The translations under genes and the position numbers were made by a program. A stretch of DNA of 64,000 nucleotides from Lycocorax pyrrhopterus obiensis (Eukaryota > Chordata > Aves > Passeriformes > Paradisaeidae), in the NCBI GenBank assembly GCA_014706295.1, contig JACSVZ010000001.1, forward strand, positions 82,086,237-82,150,236, read 5' to 3'. The notes under the pieces are model-generated. The model saw nothing but the letters and a program-made list of their open reading frames with translations. It was not told where the DNA came from and ran no database searches. Within the stretch, counting starts at the first letter, position 1. Each line of letters opens with the position of its first letter. Below are positions 1 to 12,591 of this stretch, in pieces.

Positions 1-526
1 CTGCTGTTTGGTATAAACTGAAAATACTAATAACCTCAAAGCTCTTCAATCTGTTTGTCTCAGATAAAACACATTTTCCAGGCTGCAAATTTTTATTAAG
101 AACAGCAAAGACACAGAGGGAAGAAGAGCGAAAGGAAGGGTTTGAGACATTGCTATTACTGCACCACAAAACTTCTTTGGGGGACCCGAGCTTGCTCAAA
201 AGTACCATTTGTTTTCTGAGCTGCTGCATAAACAGAATCAAATCCCAGCTGCTGCTAGGCTATTAGAAACTATGTTAATCAAATAACAGAAAATGTTAAA
301 TGAAACCCTCGAAACATGTGCTTTGTCCCTTGGTTTGAATTTCTGCTATAAACTGCTTGCCAGGTACAATTTCCGCTTCTAATGAAAGCTCAGTTACTCT
401 CTTCATTGTTTCATGCTTAGACTGAAGAAAATGCTGGTTGAGATCCTTTGTACGACTACTAAATTGATTAATTCGTAAAACTAGAGGAAAATCCCTTCAC
501 CCATTTCAGAATCATAAAATCCCACC

Positions 527-549
527 CACACACATGCACACACACACAC
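527..549. repeat. (CA)n microsatellite, interrupted
   Basis: The dinucleotide CA is repeated about eleven times, with a single TG interruption near the middle. It is an ordinary short dinucleotide repeat, possibly length-polymorphic. Confidence 0.9.
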
Positions 550-1419
550 CTTTCTAGCTCTTGATGATGAACTTTTACGGTTGAGGGGATACAGTCTCTA
601 GAGACAGAAGGTCAGGTGTGGGCAGCTGATATTTAAGAAGTGTTTTATGCAGGGATTTCATTATACCCACGTAAAGCCAGAAAAAAATGCTTTCGTAGGT
701 CAGGCATCTGACCCAGACTTACAGGATGTGATTATTTTTGTGCTCTTTCAAATAAAGCCACAGCTTAAGCACCCGTAGCTCTGGAAAGGGCCCTTGGGGA
801 CCAGCAGCAGGCAAATGCTGCCTGTGACACAAGAACAGCACCTTCCTCCTGTGACTTTGTGTACTCTACCTTAGCCAGACAGAAAATTGGGATTTTAAGT
901 ACGAGAGAGAGGCTGCAGTGCATTTCTCAGCACATGTGCATACACCCACTCTGGCTTTACAGGCTCATTTCTTGACTAAGCCTCATATTGCATCTTCTGC
1001 AGAGCAAAACCTTTAAATCAAAAGATGAATGGGTCTGATACAGATTTTCAGTGAGTCCAAAAAATTAAATACTGTTTTAATGAGCTCTATTTTGGACTCT
1101 CAGCTCCTTAGGGCAGTTATTCTCCCTTCTGAATGTCTGGAAATTGCTGAGTACTTTGTGGTCACTACCATCAACTACTAATGAATAAAAATGATGGTGA
1201 TTATATCACGAGAACCAGAACTCTGAAAAGCTTTAATCACAACAATGTAACAGATTAATTAGGATGTCCAAAAAACAGAAACAATGCATCTGATTTTGAG
1301 ATGCTTGAGTGGGAATTTTTACAAGTGTACAGAGAATTTTAATAACATGGAAAATCAATTACATTTGTAAGAGGTATAATAATCATAAATACATAGTAAA
1401 TGTTAACGCCAACTCTGAT

Positions 1420-1565
1420 ACAGTGCCTTGTGTCATTAGATCTCAAAGCATTTTATAAAAGAAGCATTCATTAACATCATAATGAATACCAAATTAGTTT
1501 TGCTAATTTGCATTACGTGCAGAGCTGTATCATCAGGGTAGAAAAGTAGGCAGATAGCTGTGTGT
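1420..1565. repeat. Possible ancient interspersed repeat relic
   Basis: The phrase ATCTCAAAGCATTTTATAAA near 1439-1458 resembles the 'atctcaaagcactttacaaa' core of an ancient repeat common in amniote genomes. The downstream part is too diverged for me to follow. The resemblance is from memory and short. It could be unique sequence or a conserved non-coding element instead. Confidence 0.25.
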
Positions 1566-4500
1566 GCAGGTAAGTCAGTAATTTAGCTTATTTATTAGGG
1601 TGTAGAAAGTGATTAATGGGAGCTGAAATGTTTTGCAAGCCTAACAAAGAAAGGAAAAGAAGTAAAAAAGAAAGTGCTCTGAATTGTTCTAGATATGGTA
1701 AACTGCAGTGAAAAAGAAAGGAGCAGTTGGGCTTTGCTGTTTGAAATTGCCCATAACGTATTTCTTAAGTTATGAGGTTTCATATGATTAAAGAATGGAC
1801 TTCACACATGTGCAATGAAATGACTATTCTTCCCTGTTTTCAGTAGTTTAGTCACCTGGGGCCTGTGGAGTCCTGGTAAATCCATTTGCAAGACATCACG
1901 GAAGCAACATTGGAGAAAAACCTTGAGAATGGCAATCCAGAGGGACTGCTTATTTTCTGTTTCCTGCACGTACTTAGATTTTTTTCAGTTTGACCTAAGA
2001 TTTCCTATGTTTACGCACAGAGCTATGGTGTATGTCTATAGAATATATACTGCAGAAAGTTCCTCTGAAGCACTATAATCATAGAAACAAACTTTGTCAC
2101 AGACATGCTGTAGAGATCTGCCTTGTAGTCTGCTCACACGCTTTCCAAAGGAACATTTTTCTGCTGGGAAATGCTGTGTCACCTCAGGAGTATGAGGACA
2201 ACTTTGCATTTGTAAATAGAGTTTACCTGCTATTCTTTTCCAAAAGAAATTCAGTTTGGAAAGTTGTCTTTTTTTTTTTATCTGAGTCTGATTTTATTAT
2301 TGTCAATTTAATTGGACAACTCAAAAAGTTGAAAATAAAACAAAAAAAAATGATTTTGTTGCAATTATGTATTCCAGTAAGTCAAAAATAACATCTTGTC
2401 TTTTAAAATCACCTTTTGCAGAGTATTATGGATTTATACTTTGCTTTTTTTCTTCCTTTGTTTGTTTGTTTCCCCAGTCTGGAAGAAAATTGTGTAGGAG
2501 ATCTGTGGAATTTTCCATGAAGTTCAAGTTCCAGCTTATTAGCTCCCTGGTATAGGCATCTGAGTGAGAAATTTGGAATAAATGTATTTGGACAATTAAG
2601 CTTCATTTTCTGATCCCTAATTGCACACATGGAGAGGGATTTAATTTAAACATGAGTTCCTTTGGTGCTAGCAATAGTTCGACCTGTTGTTTGACCCGTG
2701 TTTTTATCGAACGGATCCTTGCTTAGCACTTTTTTGTGAATTGTTCATCTGAGCTTTTCGTAACATACTTTCTGCCTGACTGTGCTCACAGGTGCCAGAT
2801 TTAAAAGCAGCCCCTTCCTAAGCTGAGTTTTCTGCATGACACCTGCTGTAAAAATGTCGTGGAGCATCTCTTTCCAAGTCCCTTTGCTTGAAGACATTGG
2901 CAGCTGTGACTCATAGTCACTTCATATAACCTGGAGAAACATATGACTGAATGCATTTTAGGGATACATAAGGGTGTGACCTGAAGAGTATATTATCAAT
3001 TGATTTAATAGATAATATTTATGGAACCTACCTAGTAATGACAGGGTATTTTTTCCCTCAACAGCTGAGTGTTTTACTCTCTTGTGTCATATGCTGCTAT
3101 ATAGAAATTGTGATTTAAAATGTTGTCCAAAAAGAATAATGTCCTTTTGCATAAGTTTTTCACCACTCTCCGTATGGTGGTCTCAGGGAGACCTTCAGCA
3201 TCTCCATCTGGTCCAATTTTGTATCTCCTTGACAAACACAGATGGAAGAGGAAAAATAGTCTCTACTGAACAAACTTGTTTACAGGCTGAGGAAATAAGA
3301 GATTCAAAAGTGTTCAGATAGTAAGGAGCACTTCAAGAAAGATTAGGGAAATTCTTCAGACATTTATCACAAACAATCCTCCAGATGCTCACTACAATCT
3401 ATCAGCATCCTCTGTTAACTCAAGCCAAATCCCTTTCATCAAAATCCTGCCTTGGCTAACTCTTAGGAAACCAAAGAAAAATAAATGGGGTGAAGCCTTT
3501 GAGTAAAACAGCAATGTGGGATTTTCCGTATTATTTAAATGCTTGAGCATTTGTGGTGCAGTTTTGCCTGTGCCCTCTACCAGTGCACCAGATCATGTTT
3601 GGACAGGCGGGAACCTTACCAGAGAGACAGTTTATCCAAACCTATCTTTTTTCAAGTGGAAAAACACTCAACCTGGATGCACATCAGCTGTACATGCTGC
3701 TTGCTCTCAGGGTCAGTGGTCAAGCCCTAGCCTGCTTTCCTACAATAGACACAGCCAGGGAGACCACATGGCCTCTGGTGAAGAGGCTAATTTGCAATGT
3801 AATGAGATTTTTTAGATAACCTTACAAAGGCTCTGTGCCTCATCTCCCTATTCCACAGAAAGGAACGTTTTCTGAGATTCAAAAGGTCATTTGGACGTGG
3901 GACAGAATCTACTGTGGGATGTAACATGCTAAAAGTGCCACAGCCAGATGTAGATTGTTTTACTTATTCTCATTTTTCCTGCATGACTTTAAACTATCCA
4001 GAATCGGTGTCTCCCAGGGCTTTTAGAAGCCAGAAGTGTCCTGGAGATTTTCTACTTGAAGTAATTTTGGGTCTGCTCAGGCCAGACCCCCCACTGTATG
4101 CAGGCTAATGTTATACATATCACCTTCATACATGCCTTCATTCCTGCTCCCTTTAAACGTGGAGAGGTAATGCTGCCCCGGGTGAAAGCAATCCGTGAAT
4201 GTGGCTTATTTTTAGCCTGTTCTTAGCGTTTATTCAGGATTCCATGGCTATCAACAGCACCAGAATGAACTGACATAGGCAACACCAACTTCTTTGCAAA
4301 GTGGGTGCTGGGTGCCTCCCGATGGGGAGCAGGCATGCTCTGAGCAGTCAGCAGAAAGTGAAATACCTCAGCATCTCTAAGACTGGACCCAGCATGGTGC
4401 ACAAAAAGCACTGTTTCCTACTAGCATGTACCTAATTGTATTGAATTGTAGTACTATTTCTACAGTGAGATAAGTTAATGAACCTCAGCTGATTATGCCC

Positions 4501-7500
4501 TAGTTTACTTAATAGTTCACATTATTATTTAAATGTGAAGCAGTAAGTATGTCAGCCTATAATTGCTTTTACTATTTCTCTTTTTTATTATAGTGCATCT
4601 GTAGTATGTGATTTAATTATGTTTTACTCTATGCTCTACATGTAAATGAAGAAAATGGTCTCTTTTATTTTGTCTTACATGCAACAATGGTATTAGGGAA
4701 GGGCAAGCTGCTGGGAGGGTGAGGTCCAGGAGTGGGAGGAGATGCAGCAGGCAATCTGTGAGCAACCTTTTACCAAGCCATATGGGTCGCATTTTCCAAG
4801 GCGGGACACCGCAGATCAGTGCACTGAGCGGCCGTCTGCCTTTTTTTGTGTGTGAGAGGCTCTTCTCTGCTGCCGAGGAAGACTGAGCAGCATGGTGTGA
4901 AACAGACATACAGCTGTGAAATGGCTGTAGATTTAGAAGTTATTGGGTAGTTTTTCAATCCTGCTGAGTGCCCAGAGCTCCTGTTCCCTTCAGGGGAGTA
5001 GAAGCTGTAGAAAATCAGGCCACTTCTTGGGTTGCCTAAATAAAGATTTGGTTTTTTAGCTGTTATGAGCCTCAGTTCTGGCATGGCATACCCATAAAAA
5101 GGGTAACAGTCCTTTGGCAAAATACTACTGCTTAGAAACACCACGGTTGTTTCTTTACCACTAATCACATCCACCTGGAAACTGTTTGGGATGAGCAGGG
5201 ACAGCATGGAAACCTGCATGCCGTCAAAGCACAGGCCTCTGCCACCAATCCTGGAGTGACACACTTAGCACAAACACCTCTCTTGGTTCATTTTTGGCCC
5301 TGGAGCTCCTAGGTAGCAGCTTTCCATGTGTGTTCTGGTCTGTTTGTTTGGGGCCACGGCTGTCCGATCTCTGACTGCTGTCCTTGCCCAGCAGGCAAGT
5401 TTTTGAAGGTAACAGATTTTTACCTAGCAGTGTAAGCAGAAGAGAAGTTGAGGTTCACACTCATAATCCCATGACTGGCCTAAGGCAGAAGGAATGCCTG
5501 GCAGCAGGAGGGGAGACACACAGAACAGATGGAGAATGAAGCCCTCAGGACCCTGAGTGAAAAATACTCCAGGCTCTCGATCAGTAGCTTTTCTACCAGG
5601 TTTCAGGTGATTAAATTCCAGAAATGCTCTGAGATTTGGCTAATAGAGTCTTACATTATAGCTCCACGTTGTTAAATGTGAGGAAATATAGTGAGCATTG
5701 ATTTTATTTTGCAGCTAATGTACTCTATGTCACATAATTAGTGGTTGTGTTGTAATGCACATATGCAAGTGGGGAAAATAAAAGCAGACAGAATATTTGG
5801 CCTTAATTAGTGCTCCTTAAATGCTAGGTGCTTACATATGCAACCGTACTGGAGCACTGGCGTACGTGATGATTATTACCATTATCTAACAGAGTATATT
5901 TCTCCTCATGGAGATGGAATCTATCTAACAAGTCTAAAACGGTGTAAACATGAGCAGTGTAATAAGGCAATCGCATTTTAGTTGTTTTACAGTGTTCACA
6001 ACTTGGAGGAGCTGATCAATTTTAGACCAACATTTTCACTCCCTGACACATGAATTGCAATCCTTATCCTAGTTTTAAAAAAGACATAAACAAAATCAGA
6101 AGCTAATAGGATGCTGATAGTTTTGCCTTTGTTCTGATCTGACCGAATACCCGCTGGGCCCTCAGTGAATATTACTGCAATTCATTTTGTCCTTATAAAT
6201 TGTCCAGTTCAAAGCTAGTTTTTTACTCTATAGAGAGAATGACAGTGCCAAAATCTGAAACATTTCTTTTGTTTTATTGCTATGATTCTTGCACTAGATG
6301 TGTGGCCTCTGGCTGGAACTGCCATCTCCTGCTTCTCTGCCTCAGTGACCAGTGTCATCTGACCCTCTCTGCTGTATCAAATCTATCTGACTGCACAAAC
6401 GGGATTTCAGTGGACACAACAGCTACTGCCAAAATCCAGGCTCGATTGTGAATGGATTTTATGAAGTCTGACATGAGTGCTCATACTGTCTTACTGTCCC
6501 CAGCTTGTTAGAGCAGGCAATAGGCATTTTTCCCTACTTTAAAAGAGAACAGTAAATTCAAACCTAACGGTAGGTGCTGCCAGCCCTACGTGCTGCACAA
6601 AGCAGGTTGTTTTCAGCTAAGAGTTATTTTGCAGGAGGAAAATGAAAACTGTATTCAAATGCCTATGGGGAGAGGGAGGAAGACGGAGAGAGAGGGTCCT
6701 GAGGATCAAGATCACAAGGGATTTCTGCTCTTTAGGGCACAGATTGGTGTGTTACACAGAAAGCACAAGAGACGTCTCTGCTTTGTAGGATCATGGTAAA
6801 ACATAAAGGTCTATTAAACAGATTTCTGATTTTGGATAGCCCCCATTTTTGATTTCCACAACTCAGATGACCCAAGGAATATGGAGTTTTTAAGTCTGAT
6901 TTTACAGCTTTGGAGTAAATATCCATTTGAACTTGTGAAAATCAAACTCTGTAGAGAAGAGGAGAGATGATTTTTGGGAAACTTGACTGATACTGTTAGA
7001 AAGAAGCTAAAGGCACCTGATGAAATATAACAAAATGAGCAAATATCTTTCCACCCCTCTTTCCATTGCAGCACAGTTATGTAGTCTGGATATAATAGAA
7101 GCTCTTGAGAAAAGGTGCCCTTTGATTATTACTTCAGGGTTTTAAAGTGACAAGCCATAAAGGGTGAAGGCTGACTCTTTGATCTTAAAGAGCTTGAAAA
7201 GAGGAAGATTTACTCTGCTCAAATGATTTCAGGTAATTGTAAGTAATCCGAATTGAGTCTCTGGGCTGCAGGGCTTTACATAAGTGATTTGCATTTGAAA
7301 AATTTCTGAATAAACATTGATTGAAATTTAAGGAGCCTCTTTAAAATTTTAGACGCTTTCAACAAACTTTGGTTAACCCAGTCAGGCTGAGGCCCACTGT
7401 GCAAGAGGCCATGGAGAAATGATGACAGAGGCAAGAAGGATGGAGGAAAAGGCCGTGGTTATGCTGTATGTTAGTGCTAACCAGATCTGCAAAGATGCTG

Positions 7501-7760
7501 TACTGCCTTTTGCACCTGGGTAATGGACAAGTCAAGGAGTGTTATGAAATGAGCTGGTGTCAGCAGGAAGCATGAGCTCAGGGATACTGCAGGGCCTTGT
7601 CCTACTGAGATTTCAAGACGCTCAAAATGCCTCGATGCCCACCTTACGGAGAGAGATGTCCATGATACTGGTGCTCTGCTCTGTCTTGTGCACGCAGCCT
7701 GTCTGCAGCTCTGCATGGCTGGGACCACATCTGGATCCAGCCTTCAAACAGCCTGCCTGC

Positions 7761-7950
7761 TAACTGAGAGAGGGTAGATTTGGACCAGTGTTAGGAAGAA
7801 ATTCTTCACTGTGAGGCTGGAGAGATACAGGAGCAGGTTGCCCAGAGAACTTGTAGATGCCCCATTCCTGGAAGTGTTCCAGGCCAGATTGGATGGGGCT
7901 TAGAGCAACCAGGAATAGTGGAAAGTGCCCTGCCCATGGCAGAAGTGGCT
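7761..7950 (+). mobile_element. CR1 LINE fragment, 3' region
   Basis: From the phrase AACTGAGAGAGGGTAGATTT onward the sequence follows the CR1 3' untranslated region. The GAAGAAATTCTTCACTGTGA block comes next, then the 'caggttgcccagagaa' block, the 'cctggaagtgttccaggcc' block, and the 'gatggggcttagagcaacc' block. It loses the match after the 'cccatggcag' phrase, before the usual terminal octamers, so both ends are truncated or decayed. CR1 elements normally lose their 5' end at insertion, and the missing 3' end suggests a later deletion. It carries no coding sequence. Confidence 0.88.
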
Positions 7951-8074
7951 GTAGAACACAAGAGGCTGTACATCATCTCTTGTGTAAGGTATTCTGTCTC
8001 ATTAATGCATTTTTATTCTTGAGAGCTGTAACAGGGTCTAATTTAGTTCTTAAATAGCTTTATTTTTAGAGCAT

Positions 8075-8105
8075 TTTATCTATTTATCTATTTATTTATG
8101 TATTT
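8075..8105. repeat. (TTTA/TCTA)n tetramer-like repeat
   Basis: A short run alternates TTTA and TCTA units. It is a low-complexity microsatellite. Confidence 0.75.
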
Positions 8106-8693
8106 TGCAAAGATTTTAGTCTCCTTAAGTTGTCTAGAGATGCCAAACACTTCGAAATCAGATGAAGCACACATCAGGGACTCCCAGCACAGCAGTTGCT
8201 TTAATTCAGTTCTACACTTGAAGATAATTAAAATAACTGCTGACTTGGAAGTTGACTCTGGTTGTAGGGTTTTCAAAGAAGACAGGCTCGTTTAGTGCCT
8301 GGGGAAGAGATTCCAAACTCTCCCTGTTGAGACCAAGAGAAAAAAAAATCATTTTTCTTCAGGCTGTCCCTAAAACATATTGGTATTGAGGTAGTGGATT
8401 TTTTTAATATGACTTTGGCCTCTATACACAAAAATATTTTTGCTGTTCAAATTTTAAAGTAAACAGACCAGATCTGATGTGATAATTTTTTGAGACGTTC
8501 AGAAAAGTGTAGATTAGCAGAGGTTAGGCATGGGCATGATTAAAGGTGGAAAATATGGAGAGAAAAACTGACGCTAATATTCATCTATACCTGCCCCCCT
8601 GGTTTGATGCAACACAAAGTTAAAGAGTTTAATCTGAATTACTACTCATATAGACCCAGAGAAACAGTAAAGTGTTTTAAATGAAGCCAAACA

Positions 8694-8732
8694 TTTAGAG
8701 AATACTCATTCTCTAAAATCATAGAGAATACT
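8694..8732. repeat. 10-bp inverted repeat plus 11-bp direct repeat
   Basis: TTTAGAGAAT at 8694-8703 is followed after four bases (ACTC) by its exact reverse complement ATTCTCTAAA at 8708-8717. The overlapping 11-mer TAGAGAATACT occurs at 8696-8706 and again at 8722-8732. The two relations together suggest a local duplication or template-switch event. No function is implied. Confidence 0.8.
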
Positions 8733-10378
8733 TAAACCTCCTCAGTTTAAGGGTCATTAATTTACTAAGATAGCATTAACTCAGTCTCTTGAAACTGGCC
8801 ATAATCTAACGTTTCTCCCTGTTTGCAGTTTTTAAATCAAATCTAGACAAATAAAAAAGGCATCGAAGGCTTACTGAACAATATTTCTGGGTGGCTGCAA
8901 ATTCTGCTGTTACTACAACATAAATCAAATGGGAAGACAGAGTGAAAAAGAGCTCCTGTGAGTAGGGCAGAACACTTTCCACCGGATTGTCTTCCTATGG
9001 AACTGTATATACTGGAAAATAGTTGGAGAGTATCTGATTTATATGAAGAAACAGAACCAAGAGGAGTTTGTGAAGTATGAATGGAAATCTGAGGAGGTGA
9101 CAAAACTGTAAGACCAAAGTCATTGTTTGAAGAGAGATGATTTGGAATCTGGGCTTCTTAATGTGTGAGTCATTCCATGCACAGCTGCTTCAAAGTGAAT
9201 ACGCAGGAGGATGAAATGGGCACATGGAAGAGACACGGCTTGGGTATCACTGAATCAGAGACCATATGTATGCCTTTTCTTCTGAAGAAGTGAAGACAAA
9301 CTAGCAGAGTGGAGGCAGATTGTTGCTCAGCATGTGTGTTTTGCTCTTCAACTCACCTGTTTATGTGTCTATTAAAATATTATAATTCTATGCTAAGCTA
9401 ATTATCAGCCTACAGCTTGATGATATTCCAGTGTCATTCAGCGCATCAGAAAAAGACACATCTGTTTTCTTAAAATATTTCACACTTCATTTCAGAAGTT
9501 GCCAGTTTTTTATGTGTTCTCAAGGGCATTCCCAATGCAGTCATTTTTTTGTCTGTAATGTCAAGAAACAGGAAACTTCCTTAGGATTCAAATGATGTTT
9601 ATAAGGTGATTCTTACGTTCTACTGGATGTAAAATTTTATTTATGGTATTTTTCTTGCAGAACAATCACACAATGATTGTCATGTTAGCCGTCAAATAAA
9701 CCCAGGGCTTTTTAAAGGATAAAGAGTAGGAAAAGTGCCTACAGCATGGAGTTACTGTTTTCCTTCTGACATCTAGACTGAGAGTTATTAAATCTCAGGG
9801 TGGGTCACTTCTATTATTATAACATGCCCTAAAACTCTAGAAGGTCTTAATACTTCAGGCTGTTAATGCAGTGAGGGCAAGCCTATGCAATGCAATATTT
9901 AAAACATATAAATAAAGTTGCACCTCTTCTGGGTATTAAAGTTCATTCTTAGAAGAAAAAAGAGTGTTTGCCTTCATGGCCTAGTCAAAATACAGCTAAA
10001 CTAACCTGCACTAGGGCTACTTTAATTTACTGAATTTGCTGGAAATGCCTTTGTTTCAGCTGTACATGCAGTGGTGCTCTTTCGAGTGTGCATGTGTTGT
10101 CTGTCTGTGTGTTATGCCATATCATTGTGCAGGATATACATTTGCTTGTGGGATAAAGTGAAAGCTAGACTGGGAATTGTTTCGTAGCCTGTTGGTTAGA
10201 GGTGTACAGGCATTAGGAGGCTATATTGAAATGCAGGAATTATACCTATTTATGTTAAAGTACCTGTACAAAGAGAGGACTTTACCTTAGTTACGTGCTA
10301 TGCCTGTGATCACTTTCTTGTCTTAATTCTGTGAATTGCCTTTAAAACTCAGTGGGAATCTAGGCTGTAGCACTGATA

Positions 10379-10398
10379 GTCTCCTCTCTCTCTCTCAA
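10379..10398. repeat. Short (CT)n microsatellite
   Basis: A run of CT dinucleotides with one early CC. It lies a few bases upstream of ordinary AT-rich sequence. Confidence 0.8.
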
Positions 10399-12549
10399 TC
10401 AAGTCTTACAATATTTTCAACTTTTTTGTTCTTGCCAACTGAAGCATATTGCTTGGCTTCTGTTACTTTGTGGTTTTCCATTCCTTTGAGTTAGCTGTCA
10501 GTATGGTAGGACTTTTCAAGTGTTAAAAATTGACTTTTGGGTGAGTGTACCTGATACAATTTTAAAACTTTTTTGTGCCATAACAGGCACCTGTGTGAAT
10601 GTAGCATTCTGTGTGAAAAAACTGGATGAGGTTTCATATCCAGGTAATTCTGTGCTCATATTAAAACACACTATTGATTCTTCCTGACCTTAAAATGTTA
10701 TAAACTATGAACTATATAAATTACATGATTAAATATTGCAAGAATGAAAAACTATGAAATATGTTATGATGCAAAGTAGTGAAGAAAGCTTTACAAGTTG
10801 TTTAATGATAAATAAAATGACTCTTACTACAAGGGAATGGAGAAATTGAAGGAGAAACTTTTATTCTTTGAGAGAAACATTCTCTTCTACTTTAATTCAT
10901 TCTGATTGCATCAATACATATTTTGGCAGTTTTATAAATAACATCTGTTTGTTTTACATGCATGCTCCTAAGGTTTTGTGGGTTTGTATATAAATAGCTG
11001 TTTAAGCACACATGATGTATGTAGGTATTTCAGATTCATTTTCCACACAAGTACATATCTTTAAAAGGTCTTCCTTTTAATTTCATGTTCTATTCAAAAT
11101 ACCAGTGCTGCACAGGCACTGACAATTTACTGGAAATTTTTAATCAATTTCCACATATGTTCTGTGGCAGTGGAGATTGGGCAGGTTCTTTACAGGTTAA
11201 ATCTGAAGAGCGCTGCGTAGGAAAAAGACTAAAACTCTAGAAAACAGCCAAATTAAAACAGGTTTACTTGGGATTACATGAAGCCATGGCAGGAAGCTAT
11301 GCTTCACTGTCCAGTTTTCAATTCTGTCTTCTCTTCCCAAGCCATCAGAAGTATTTTGTAAGATTTGCAAAAATCGTATAACAGTAAGACACAGATTTTT
11401 CACCCTCAAATGTAACAACTGTTTACATTCAGGTTTTTGAAAGCCATTTGACAGCTGTCTGAGAACACATTATTTCATTTTAAAAGGTTAAATTTATAAG
11501 CTTGTGGTAATGTGCTTTAGGAATGGAAATGCAGGCACAATATTAACTTCAGGCATCAGTAGAGACCATATATAAAAATGAAATTCCAGATGGTGATCCA
11601 TTCAAAATGCCAACTTTCCACACAACATAATGGTGCAATATTTTATTAGCATAAGACACAGGACTGATGAATCAGGACCTATAAATTTTTATTTTAAGGA
11701 AATGGGCCTCAGATTTTGTGTTTATTATGTTTCCACTCCATTGGCCAGGGTAAGATGCAGCTGAGGACAAAGAACACAGTCCTTGTCCTCAGATCTTAAA
11801 GTCTATGGATAGGACAAGGGCAGGTGCCCATAAATGGCAAACAACACCAAGCACAGAAATGATACTTGCCATCATGATCAGGACACAGTAAATTACTCAG
11901 AAAAAAATGCTGTGGCATACCACTGACATTTTGTGGACACCACAGCAAAGTAAGGTATTACAGAGAGATTTTCAGAAGAAGAAGGAAGTGGGTTTGTAGA
12001 TGTTTACGGTGAGCTTCTCCTAAGCAACAGTAGTTTCAGAGGACAAAGGACACTGTGGTTCCTTTGAAGTCTGATGCCACAGTTCTCTCCCAAGCTTTCA
12101 ATTCTGAATGAGTGCTAAAAATCAGGAGAGCGACGAAGACTGTTTGGGGCACTGGGAGTAAAGATGGATGAATGACAGCATGATGCCTCCGCTAAGGGAT
12201 TCACCTGCTGGTGCTCTGGGAAAACAATAAATTATGGAATAATCATTGCAGCAGCTTTTTGGATGGATACTTGTAGGCAAAGTGACCTGAACCCTGTGAG
12301 AATGACTGCTGTGTTAGGTCTGATGAGAAAGACGAACTCTTGCAAGAGTCAGAGAATCAGATTACACTGACTCCAGCGTTATCCCCAATAGCACTAGAGG
12401 TGGAGGAAACTTGATTTCTTTTCTCTTGTTTCATTTGTTCTAGCTTTTGCATGGTCATCAATATTACTGTTGTACTAGGTTGGGGGGTTTTATATTTGAG
12501 AATACGCATGGCAAGTATTTAGTGACTGATTACAAAAACGAGAGCTTGA

Positions 12550-12591
12550 ACTTGAATATTTGGACTTGGATATTTAGACTTCTAAACTTGA
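12550..12591. repeat. Degenerate 14-bp tandem repeat, three units
   Basis: The units are ACTTGAATATTTGG (12550-12563), ACTTGGATATTTAG (12564-12577) and ACTTCTAAACTTGA (12578-12591). The first two differ at two positions and the third is more diverged. This is a small local tandem duplication. Confidence 0.7.

Larger units (their letters stand above)
1..7760. other. Non-coding stretch, no gene recognised
   Basis: This is AT-rich sequence with frequent stop codons in all frames. I recognise no exon, RNA gene or young transposon in it. It holds a short CA repeat near 530, a possible ancient repeat relic at about 1420-1565, a local cluster of CpG dinucleotides at 4788-4875 and a stretch rich in TAATTA-like motifs at about 5690-5910. 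The longest open frame is on the - strand at 4770-5264 (164 codons). It resembles no family I know, so I treat it as chance. Confidence 0.6.

Noticed and set aside
1523..1568. 46-bp segment ending in a perfect CAG/GTAAGT donor-like site
   Set aside because: All three frames contain stops and the acceptor side is weak, so it is not a coding exon. A non-coding transcript exon cannot be excluded.
4770..5264. 164-codon open frame on the - strand
   Set aside because: It has no recognisable domain, splice context or codon pattern, and it overlaps another open frame on the same strand. Frames of this length are expected now and then by chance.
11765..11900. Phrases recalling an ancient repeat ('cagtccttgtcctcagatct')
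   Set aside because: The resemblance is too short and vague to name a family or set borders.
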